From Chlorella sorokiniana (lineage: Eukaryota > Chlorophyta > Trebouxiophyceae > Chlorellales > Chlorellaceae), in NCBI GenBank assembly GCA_025917655.1, contig CP084609.1, positions 2,418,001 through 2,482,000 on the forward strand: a DNA stretch of 64,000 nucleotides, read 5' to 3'. The notes beneath the pieces were generated by a model. That model searched no databases. It was not told where the DNA came from and worked only from the letters and a program-made list of their open reading frames with translations. Below, piece by piece: positions 54,647-64,000 of the stretch. A program made the position numbers and the translations under genes. Numbering within the stretch: position 1 is the stretch's first letter; every line of letters starts with the position of its first letter.

Positions 54647-55514
54647 GGCAAGACGGCCGATGCGCGCACTCGGCGCCCCTCCCGACCGCGTCCGTATGCG
54701 AGAGCCCGCGCCGCTGTTCAACCGAGTGCTTCCCGTGGCGGATGTACCCTTGCCGCCGCTGCCGCTGCCGACCACCTCCCCTTTCCCCACTGCTCTCGGC
54801 TTTGATGCTGTACCTTTTTCACCATCCTTTCATGCAAGGCGCCGCCTGGCGCCCACTTTTTGCGGCCCCTGCATGGCGCTGCCCCCAGTTTTCCTCCCAT
54901 CTTCCCATCCATCCATCCCCGGCCCCGCCCACCTTTCATTGTGCCCCGACTGAGAGAGTCCGACGCCCAGCGGCGATGGCTCTGCTCCGTACTTCTTGGC
55001 AAGCCGAGCCAATCTGCAGACCTCTTGGTCTTCTTCTTCCTAAGCAGTTTCAGTTTTAAAGCCAGCTTTGTTCAGAAGGCGCCACTTTCGATTTTCCAGC
55101 TGAAGCTCTTTTATCGAGCTGTCCCTTGCCAGGCATGCGTGGCGGCAGCTAGGCAGCCGCCGCAGATGCAGCCACCCTCGCCCTGCCGTGGGTGTAGCGC
55201 TGTCTGCTTGCTGCTGCTCAACGTGCCGTTACCTTGCTGCATCCAGTATATTCTGAGAGTGTATTGAGCTTTGCCTGTCTTCCCCTTCTTCATTTCGCTG
55301 AGCTGGATTGTGCGAGAAGCTTCTGTGCACCAATCTGATACTGCTGCTCGCCTGGGGTTCCCTCGAGTTGCCCCTCCCCCTTTTCTCTCTCCCCCTTCTC
55401 TTAACATCTTACATTGTAACAAAGTAACAAAAACACTATGATGGGTGCAGGTATTGAAGGAAACATAAAGGCAATGTATACCACTGCTACGCTCTCTGGA
55501 AGCTTAGTCTCGCA
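54647..55514. other. convergent 3' region between START and beta-propeller genes
   Basis: No gene is seen. The sequence becomes pyrimidine-rich and then AT-rich toward 55400, as expected for overlapping 3' untranslated regions. Confidence 0.45.
55409..55419. promoter_or_regulatory. palindromic two-way poly(A) signal TTACATTGTAA
   Basis: TGTAA (55415-55419) faces the START gene and TTACA (55409-55413), its complement, faces the beta-propeller gene. Together with one central T they form a perfect 11-base inverted repeat, about 100 bases past the stop of the minus-strand gene and about 770 bases past the stop of the plus-strand gene. Confidence 0.6.
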
Positions 55515-58500
55515 TCACCTGGTGGTGGGCAGATCGCCGCACACGCGCAAGACATAGCCATCGGAGGCTGTGTAGAGGGCACCCCCGCCACAGAGAAGCG
55601 GGCAGCCACGGCTCCTTCGCCAAAGTAGGATGTAACGCCGAGCGCGTCGGCTGCGCTGGCCGCGCTGGCGGCGCCCTCCATGCGAGCGATGCCGTAGGTG
55701 TAGCTATCGTCATACCGGGACACAAAGAGGTCTCCGCCCACGTAGGCAATGCTGCAGGCCAGCGCCAAGGGGCACCCAGTGGGAAAGCTTGGGTTGACAG
55801 GGACGCACCCGCTGCTCCACTTGTCGCACAGCCCGCTCGCCCCAATCCCAAGGCCGTCCCCGTAGGGCCACCCCAGACATTGCGATGCATGTACATGCAG
55901 GTGCCTGCCGCGCCAACAGGCATCCCGCCCCAACCGCAGCATGGCCAGCGGCGCCCTTGCTTGCAAGGACCTGGCTGCTGCCCATCAGCTAGGAGTGCGG
56001 CCCACCTGGTTCCGGCGTCAAAGGGAGGGGACTGCTGCGGGTAGCCGGTGTCGGGGCTGACCTGGATGGGCAGCAAGTAAACATCCGCCACCTCCATGAG
56101 CACCGTGGACACCGTGCCGCCGCCGTCGGCCACCAGGCGCGTGAGGGTGGGTGACGTGACGAGAGTGCCGATTGCGCCAACTTGGCCGACAGTGAAGATG
56201 AAGAAGGTGCCCTGCGCCACATCCCCCGTCACCCCTGTGACCTTGTTCGTTTGTCCCGCCGGAGCCGTGTGAGCAACTTGTATGGGGAGTCCCGTGACCG
56301 TGGCCGGCAGGCTGACGCTCTGGGCCAGCGTGTACACGTACACATCCTGGTCCGCGTCGACCTGGAGGCTGGCAGTGAAGATGATGTCGCCGCTGCCTCC
56401 CGAGTCGAGCGCGCAGGCAGAGAAGGTCATGCCCTCAAGTGGTTCAACCGCCATCCCGCAATCTCTGGTGTTAATATCGACCCAGAACATGGCTGCAGTG
56501 TTCAATGGCAGGGAAAGAGGGTTCAAGGGTTGGGTGGGCAGGGGGAGGTTAGGGGCTGGGATGCAGCAGAGAGGGGCGGGTGTGATGGCCAGCAGAGCAG
56601 CAGCATGGGGTACTGTGCCAAGCTGCAAACACGCGGTTGCACCAGTGGCACACGCAACGGGCAGTGCAATCCGCCTCGCTTTTCGTGCGCCGCGCACGAG
56701 CAGCGCATGCAGGACGCACCCGTATTGTCCAGAGAGAGGTAGTACAGCTTGTTGCCCACAACGCCGCACAGCTCCCCGGGGTTCGTGAGACCGTCCAAAA
56801 ACACGCTCTGCACAAAGCCGTTGGCCGTGCCGTAGTAGTCAGGGATGGCCTGGAAGATGCGGCCCTGCATGGGCGGAAAATGGGGGCACAGTGCAACAGC
56901 AGTGGGGATCAGGACAGCATTCAAAGCCGCGCATGCAGGCTGGGCCAACAGGAGGCCCGAGCTGCTGCAAACCCCACAGTTGCATCCTCAGCTGCATGCT
57001 GTGTAATGCCTCCCCAGCGCCATCCCCACCCCTCCACTCCCATGGGAGCGGCACCGCCTGCACCGCCTCACGTTGGGCTTGTCGGAGATGAAGAAGCGGC
57101 CGTCGGGCGCCACAGCCAGCCCGTACGGGAAACTCCAATAGGGGAATACCTCTTCCTTGCCGTAGCCTGTTGTCGCGTCGACTCGGAAGTTGCGCCCGCC
57201 GTAAATGTAACTGCAGCGGGAGGGCGTCGGGAGGTTGCCCGATGCGTCACGGCGGTTCTTGCAGGAATGGACAAGTTGCAGCTTTGCCGACTGCTTGCAG
57301 CTTCCGCAGATCCGACGAGCTGTGCTGGCTGGCGGGGGTTTGTTTGAGGAGGTCCCGCTCACCCGTTGTAGGGCACCAAGTATGGGCCAGTGATGGCGTT
57401 CGTGAAGTTGGTTGGGTTGGCGGTTCCGTTGGCGCCCCACGCCCACACCGTGGTCACATTGCCCCAGTCGTAGTAGCTAGCCAGCAACTGCAGCAATTGG
57501 ACGGCATGGGCAGCATCGGTGTGAGTTACGGAGGATGTGCAGGCAAGGCGGAGGCTGCCGGCCGCCAGGCACAGTTGGAGGGTGGGAGGGGGTGAGCGAG
57601 TGCGTCCGTGAGCATGGTCTTCTGGCCATGCGCCAAGAGGCTGGGCGACCGGCGCGCTGCGCACAGATTAGAGATCTCTACTGCTGGAGCCGCGCAGCAA
57701 GCAAGCGTGCATCCCCGGGGGCGTGGGGGTGGGGCCAGGGTTTGGTTGGGGTCAGGTTGCATGTGGGGCGCACCGTGTCTGTGCTTGGCAGGACTCCAAT
57801 GCCCTGCCAGTCACGGACCTGCAGCAAGAGCAAGTGTGGGATGTGGGGAGAAGAGAGGGCACCATGCATGGAAGCAGCGGCTTCGCTGAATGCTGCATAC
57901 GAAATGCGAGCTGAGGGAACCTTAGCTTGGTGAGTCGAAACAGAAGTCATCGGCGGAAAGAAAGGATAAAGACCACCCTGTATGCGTTCATTAGCGCGCG
58001 CGCCTGGTTGTTGGGCAGTTTGAGGCCGGTGGTGGGCAGGTTAAAGAGGCCGGTGCCGTCCAACGTCCACCGCTTGATGGGCAGGCCCCCGAGCTGGTCC
58101 AGGGCTGGGCGTACAGGTAACTGCGTGCGTGGGGGGGACAATTCCCAGGACGGCTGGACATGTGGGAGTGGGCCTTTGATACTGGGACGCCACAGGAATG
58201 CAAGCAACATGTAGGTTTGCCACTTGAGCCAACATCACGGAGGGAGGGAGGCTGCCCCCTCACCCGTTGACCGGGTCGACAGCAATGTACATGATGCTGT
58301 AGCCACTGCAGCAGGCTGTCCAGGCCGACGAGCTTACCACCACCGTCTCAGTCCCTGCAACAGAGGCAAGCACTGTTTGCATCCCTGCCGCAGCAGCAAC
58401 AGCCAGCTAGCAGGGCGGTAGCAGTGTGGGTGCCCTGCTGTCCCCATGGATCCCTTGTTCTGCACAGACTCTCGAAATGCTTCCATTCATGCTGCAGCTG

Positions 58501-60140
58501 ACGCCCTCCCGTGCCGAGGCCGGGCAGCCACACTCACCAGCCTGCGTGCGCTTGCGAATGGAGCTGCCGCTGGCGCCGTCCAAGAAGTAGTAGGCAGCAC
58601 CGCTGGAGTCGGTGTTGGAGGCCAGCGCGCGCTGCGTGTCGCCAAGGTCGAACCGCTGCAGCACTGCGCCGCTCGGGCTCAACAACAACAGGTTGTCGGT
58701 GGAGCCAAAGCCGCCCACCCAAATGTTGCCGGTGGTTGGGTCCCTGCGCGGTTGTCAGAGGCGCGGGCCGGGGCAGTATAGCAAACGGGCAGCGTAGGTC
58801 GAGGAGCTAAGCGGGGGCCTTGCCAAACAGGAAAGGGCACAGAACATGAGTGCCCCAGCAGATTCAGAGCAGCGCGTGGGCAGGCAAGCAGTAGTGACCG
58901 TGCGCAAGGAAGAGAGAAGCTGATTCGGGCGTGTCCTTCAACACCCTTGAGAGCGACGGGGGTGCTTGCAGCCTGGAACAAGCAGATCTAGAGCAGGGCA
59001 GTGGCCCACCGTGCAATGCCGTTGACTGACTGCGTGAAAGTGTCACTCCAGACAGATGCATCTCCAGTGGGGGTGATTCTCACGACGGCCTTGTTGCCGT
59101 ACAGCCCATAATATGCGTTTCCTGCACACATACCAGTCGGCCGTCCATCTCAACCTCGAGCAGAGGCATGCAAGTGGACCGTCAGTCCGGTGACGTGAGC
59201 ATGAGAGGAGCAGCAAGCTTAGGGCGGGCGCTCTCACCGTCGGTATCAAAGACCACGCCACTGCATTTGAAATTGAAAAAGTGGGATGGGGAACATTTGA
59301 CTGGTGGTGTACAGCCGCCAGCAGCAGCAGCACCAGCAGCAGCAGCAGGAAAGCTTCCAAAGGCGTGGCAGCCCTGATTCCAAGACAGCTAGCTGATGCA
59401 CTGGCAGGGTTTGGACAGCCATGGCCGGAAGCAGCAAAGCAAGACCCCGCACCTGGTACTCGACGATTGGAAGCCTCCCAGGGCTGGGTTAAACGTCTCG
59501 ATGTTGCTGGTGCATGTGGCGGACAGAGGGGGCGCTGGTGGAGGGGGAGGGAAGCGGGGGCGGCGAGGGGTCCGTGCTGCAACAGGGGACAGGAGAGGTA
59601 ATGGCACCGATCAGCATTGTGCTCACTGGGCTGTAATTGCACCGAACATTGAGTTTCGTCTTTGACTCAAGCAAGCAGCATTGCTAGCAAGCTCGGCGCT
59701 GCTTGCCTCTGTGGAGGGGACGGCGACGGTGGAGGCGGGTGGGGGGTGGGTTGGGAGATGGAGGGGGTGGGCTTGGGGAGGATGGCAGCGGTGGGGGTGC
59801 GGGAGGAAGGCAGGTGTTGTCACCTCCATCCATTCTGCGTGTGCAGCACTCCAATGCTGACAGCTTGGCTTTCACCCCGCGGGCACGCAGCTGCAAGAGG
59901 GGAAGGGCATCGAAGCATTGGATGAAGTGACCGAGTATTGTCCTTTCCACTGCACTGGCCAGTACGACCAGCAAGGGGTGCGAGCCTGGCCCTATGGGCC
60001 CACGTACGCGCAGTAGGGGCCCCAAGGGTAGCCGGCGCAGCACTCGATGGCGGCATCGTAGCTCCATGTGCCGCCGTTGGGCAGGCAGCTGCACCAAGGG
60101 AGGCACAGAGGGTGCAAAGTGGAAACGTGGTTGCCATTCC
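55515..60140 (-). CDS. secreted or extracellular beta-propeller-like protein
   Basis: Function not recognised. At least a dozen short exons encode repeats that alternate strands with GxxYxxYGxNxxV-type turns, as in NHL/SMP-30/kelch-like propellers. Going 5' to 3': a Cys-rich module CLPNGGTWSYDAAIECCAGY with PWGPYCAYVG (about 59998-60090), AKLSALECCTRR (about 59840-59890), SNIETFNPALGGFQSSST (about 59465-59520), GNAYYGLYGNKAVVRITPTG (about 59060-59120), GFGSTDNLLLLSPSGAVLQR (about 58650-58715), CCSGYSIMYIAVDPVNG (about 58265-58315), LGGLPIKRWTLDGTGLFNLP, YIYGGRNFRVDATTGYGKEE, YGLAVAPDGRFFISDKPN (about 57075-57130), GLTNPGELCGVVGNKLYYLS, SGGSGDIIFTASLQVDADQD, YVGGDLFVSRYDDSYTYGIA, and the last exon ending in SDGYVLRVCGDLPTTR, stop at 55515. 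The start is not resolved; a signal peptide is expected upstream of 60090. A frame change lies near 55610. Frequent Asn-X-Thr/Ser sites fit the secretory route. Confidence 0.65.
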
Positions 60141-61289
60141 TTAATGATCACTATCAGACCTATGCTCAATACGTGAGGCAGCGGCAGTTTATCAGCAGCT
60201 GCAATCAGCCAGTGCTGAGCAGGGGCAGCCCTCACTCTGACAGCGGGGGCGGTGGCGGCGCTGTCACAACGCTGCAAGCCTGGCTGACGCTGCTGCATGC
60301 CGGCTCAGCCAAGCAGGAGGATATCACTGCAAGATGGATGGGCTTGCGGTCAGTGAGCTGCGCGAAGAGGTGGCCTTTGAGCGCCCTCGGCTAGAGGAGC
60401 AGGCAACCAAGACCGTTGGGACAACCTAATTTCTGGCATGGCATGAGCGTGCCGACCTGCGAGGCCCACGGTAAGTAAATGCCAGCAGGCAGTAGGGGGA
60501 CGTGCGCCGTGCCAACACATACTGGCCGGCTAGTGGGTCTGCAGCGGGTGCAAGATGCTCCGAAATGCTCACATGCCCTGGTTGCCCAAATGCAGCAGGG
60601 ACAACGGGGGCGGGCCGAAGGACGGGCTCTGGCCGGGTCCCTGCTCAATGTTGCGCGCTGAAGAGTTCTAGACTGATCTTTTGACACTCTTACCTCAATT
60701 ACGATTAAAAAGATCAATTACCGAAAAGAATGCGCAATTTTCCACCGCGCGGTTGCCGAGGGAGGTGGGAGCGCCTGGCTCGCCGTCTCACGCCGATTAT
60801 AATCACTGCAAAGGCGATGAATTTGCGCTGTATCGTGTCGCAAACGACAACAGGCGAAGAGGATCCACGGACGGGGTCCGGAAGCCCGGTCGTGTCCCGC
60901 AGGTCCAGCGTTTAAAAAGTTTAGTAACGAAAAGTCACAATATATGGGCTATGTGAGGTCTTAAAATGGGGCATGCCAACCGCAGTCGTTTGAATGAGCC
61001 AAACACCCTTGGCAGGGCGGCAGCCACAGCCGTTGCCGCCGCCGGGGATGTGAGCAGCCTGTTTGTGTAATGGATGCTGACTGGCTACGCACACTTGAGT
61101 GAGCAGCATGGCGAACCTTGTTGAGTTGTCTCGCTCGCTCCCTGCAGCACACAACTTCCGTTGCAGTCGGTTCTCCGGCGCCTGCTCTGCTGGCGCCAGT
61201 TCGTTTCATGTGCATGATGAATCATTGTTGATGGGCGCTTCTCACTGCGTAATCTCAATTGCAGCTTCATTAACATTCCGTATAGTGGT
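60141..61289. other. divergent intergenic region, AT-richer; no gene seen
   Basis: Upstream of the beta-propeller gene (-) and of the PI-PLC-like gene (+). Several stretches (60660-60730, 60820-60960, 61230-61285) are clearly richer in A and T than the rest of the window. It may hide the signal-peptide exon of the minus-strand gene. No RNA gene or known family is visible. Confidence 0.4.
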
Positions 61290-64000
61290 ATGAGGAGGGC
61301 AGCGCTGGTGCTTGCGCTCGCAGGTGCGAACGCGGCTACAGATGGCAAGGCCCCTGGTTGGCATGTCACTGTTCTAATATTGCTAAGCTTGAATAAGTCA
61401 GCTAGCATGCAGCCTACACAGGCAACTCAGTTGGAGCACTGGTTGTTGTCCCTCGTGCAGCCGCTAGCCTGGGAGTCGTTTTCAGCCAAACAAACGATGC
61501 TGGAGAGGAGCTGTGCTTCAATCAACTGCAGGTAGCTGCCCTGCCCTCGCAGCTAGCGGGCCTGCCAACCGCTGCATGCCCGGCTGCAACGCCGCCGACA
61601 GCCCTGTGTAACATTGCCACCATTGCCACAGGTGCTGGGCTCCCACAACAGCTACCACCAAGCACCCTCCAGCGACGTGTTAGAGGCCTTGGGGGGCTGG
61701 CGACGGCGGGGCCGCTCCAGGCTTGGCAGTACACACACGCGCCCCTCGCCCGGCAACTAGACGCGGGGTGAGAGCGCTGGAGCTGGATGTGTACTGGGAC
61801 CCGGAGGGCGGCCGCTTTGCACAGGTGGGCAGCAGAGGCGGAGGGGCGGGGGCAGCGGGGGAGGGGAGGGGAGGCCGCGGCATGCCCGCATGAGACCAGG
61901 GTGCACCCTTCAAGCTTCTGCCCGCCGTGCTGTGTTGCAGTCGGTGGCGCTGCGCCTGGCAGGGCTTAACGGCTGGCTGAACGACACGCGGTACCAGCAG
62001 CCGGGGTTCAAGGTGCGCTGCTGCTTAGCCGCCTGCCGCTGGCCTGTTCCATCACTCCGCAGCTGCAGCAGCTGCCCGCCCATCCCCGCCCGCACCAGCG
62101 CCGTTCCAGCGCCGCTGCTCCGCTCTGGTTCCCATTGCCTGGCAGCCGCTTGCAGCGCAGGCAACCCCTGCGCCCGCAACGCTCCCCGCAGGTGCTGCAC
62201 GTCCCGGATTTTGACTACGGTACGAGCTGCGTGCTGCTGAGCGAGTGCCTGGCGGAGATCCGGGGCTGGACGGGTGCGGCACTGCCTTTCCCTGTTCCAC
62301 GCTTCCAAGGATCCCTGGCACGGCCCGCTGGCTGGGGGGCCTGTTCCCGCGGCGCCTTCAGGGCACGCATGGAAACCAAGGGTTCTTCCCTTGCCGTCTC
62401 CGCACCCGCCCTTGCATTCTGACAAACAACCGCACGTCTGCAGATGCGCACCCGGGCACCTTCCCATCCAGCTGCACCTTGAGGTGAAGGAGCCGGGGCA
62501 GGTGGAGGCGGTGCTGGGGCAGCCCCTCACCGCCCTCCTGCTGGACCAGCTCAGCACCAGCGCCGCCCGGGTCCCAGCAGGTGTGGGAGCGGGTGAAGGG
62601 GGTTGGGCGGCGGGTGATGGGGCGTGAGTTGCGTGGGTGCGTTTAGTGTGGGTGGTGTGTGGTGGTGTGGGTGTGGGTGAGGCGTGCAGACTGGCTGGAC
62701 TGGCGGCGCTGTGCTGCATGCTGAACTGGGAGGAGCGTTCGGGGGTGGGGGCACTTTCGCTACCAGTTGCACGTGCCCCTGATCCCTCCGCTGCCGCCCT
62801 GCGGTACCTTGCCGCAAAGTCACAGCGCCTTCTGTGTTGCCCGCTCCTCACCCTTCGCTCATCGCCCTGCTGTGCCTCCTCCACTCCCCTTCCCCTGCTG
62901 GCGCAGCCTGGCGGAGCCTCCCCACCTCGGCGCAGCTCTTCCGGGACCTGCAGGCCGAGCTGGCGGCGGCGTTTGGCGGCGGCGGCGCCGACGGCCGCCT
63001 CCTCACACGCGGACGACGCGCGAGCCGCGCTGGGCGCGCCACGCGGCGCTGACCTGGCGACGCTGCTGGTCGCCCCCACCAACGCCACGGGCAGCGACGG
63101 CTGGTGGGTGCCGGGGGCTGGGGTGGGGTGAATGCGGGAAGCCGCTGCATGCTCAGCGTCTGCGCTGCTCTGGCTGTGCCCAGCTCCCACCCCTTTCCAT
63201 CCCCATCTCCCCCCCCGCCCCCCAAAACCCCTCGCGCCCCCACCCCGCTGCCCTTGAGCGCAGCCCCTGGCCGTCGCTGGCCTCGATGCGGGGCAGGGTG
63301 CTGGCCAAGCTCGTCCTGTACGGCGGCAGTACGGCGGCAGATCTGCTGCAGCAGGCGTACCCAAACCTTGGTGAGGGCCCCACCCCACCCTTGCTTGCGT
63401 GTTTTCATTATGCGGGCCAGTTCTTTGTGTTGTTTGCCGCCGGACCTGATCCGCTCAGTGTGCGGAGCACCACGGGCGGCCACTCCGCGCCGCGTCGGCG
63501 CGCCGCCCGCCCGCTCGCCCCACCTCTTCATCTCACACTTGTGCGCCCACCCACCCCCACCCGCAGACGGCTCCTTGGCCTGGGTAGAGCAGGGCGGCCG
63601 GCAGCCCCTGGCCCAGGCCGCGTTCCGCGCAAGCGGCGTGGGCCGCCTCGGCGACGGCGCCACCGCGCTCACGCTGGCGCTGCCCGCCAACGCCAGCGGC
63701 ATGGTGCGCCCGGCCGCTTGGTCGCGCCGGCTTCTCGCGGGCAGCGGGGGTGGGACAGTGTGTGTGTGTGTGTGCGTGAGTGTGTGTGTTTGGACGGTTG
63801 TGTGATGGGGGATGGTGTTCAGGAGGCAGCACCAACCGGGGCTGCCAGGTTGTGGCTCGGGCGGATGCAGGCCACGCTTACCCAGCCGCAGCCCCCTGTC
63901 GCCAGCCCTGGCCAGCACCTCTTTCAACACCTGCCGCTGCCCGCTGCCTCCCCCTGCCGCCTTCCGCGCAGGTGGCCGCCCTGGCGCAGAATGTGGCGGC
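61290..64000 (+). CDS. secreted calcium-dependent PI-PLC-like enzyme (PI-PLC-C1 family), cut by right edge
   Basis: Members hydrolyse phosphoinositide-type substrates within a TIM-barrel fold. Exon 1 (61290-61323) joins exon 2 (61461-61531) in phase to give a signal peptide, MRRAALVLALAAASLGVVFS, then TNDAGEELCFNQLQ. Exon 3 (61632-61824) carries the catalytic start VLGSHNSYHQAP, then YTHAPLARQLDAG and RALELDVYWDPEGGRFAQ with the second catalytic segment (ELD). Exon 4 gives LAGLNGWLNDTRYQQPGFK, exon 5 VLHVPDFDYGTSCVLLSECL, and exon 6 DAHPGTFPIQLHLEVKEPGQ. Later exons give LFRDLQAELAAAFGGG, ADDARAALGAPRGADLATLL and MRGRVLAKLVLYGG, then about 63570 onward. Exon 3 is 193 bases and needs two added G (at 61691-61696 and 61765-61768) to keep phase, which makes it 195. 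Another break is at 62463-62465. The C-terminus lies outside the window. Confidence 0.88.

Noticed and set aside
61910-63388. Minus-strand open frame of 492 codons
   Set aside because: Antisense to the PI-PLC-like gene, including its introns. Composition follows the complementary strand and no domain is visible.

Overview
The window looks like nuclear DNA of a GC-rich green alga, most likely a trebouxiophyte of the Chlorella type. The genes are intron-rich with short exons and GT-AG introns. Several genes are followed by TGTAA, the usual green-algal poly(A) signal. Plant-type chloroplast proteins (aspartate-semialdehyde dehydrogenase, phosphoribosylanthranilate isomerase, a D27-like carotenoid isomerase, a PEP-mutase/isocitrate-lyase-like enzyme) start with transit-peptide-like extensions. 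The species assignment is inference; no marker gene is present.

Layout. 0-7.3 kb: a possible ankyrin exon cut by the left edge, then the ribosome-biogenesis gene NOC4 (-) head-to-head with a PEP-mutase/ICL-family gene (+). 7.6-17 kb: four F-box/LRR genes (-) that form a tandemly duplicated two-gene unit (A-B, then C-D). 17.9-19.8 kb: a fifth, diverged F-box/LRR gene (+). 19.9-23.3 kb: an unrecognised gene (-). 23.5-27.4 kb: a GNAT acetyltransferase (+) and phosphoribosylanthranilate isomerase (+). 28-34.3 kb: two neighbouring secreted Cys-rich proteins (-), one ending in a GPI-type hydrophobic tail. 34.5-39.5 kb: a class I histone deacetylase (-). 40.4-42.3 kb: a D27-like gene (-), head-to-head with an unrecognised Ala/Gln-rich gene (+, 42.4-45.3 kb). 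45.7-49.2 kb: aspartate-semialdehyde dehydrogenase (+). 50.5-54.6 kb: a membrane-anchored START-domain protein (+), convergent with a secreted beta-propeller-like gene (-, 55.5-60.1 kb). 61.3-64 kb: a secreted calcium-dependent PI-PLC-like enzyme (+), cut by the right edge.

The genes do not form a pathway. Two belong to plastid amino-acid synthesis (Trp; Asp family), one to carotenoid isomerisation, one to chromatin, one to ribosome assembly, and several encode secreted or membrane proteins of unknown role.

A technical point affects every protein here. Many conserved exons change reading frame at C or G runs. In at least twelve places a run of five is found where the family frame needs six. 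This points to homopolymer errors in the assembly rather than to pseudogenes, so products are described from exons joined across these breaks. Exon limits and some starts are judged by eye.
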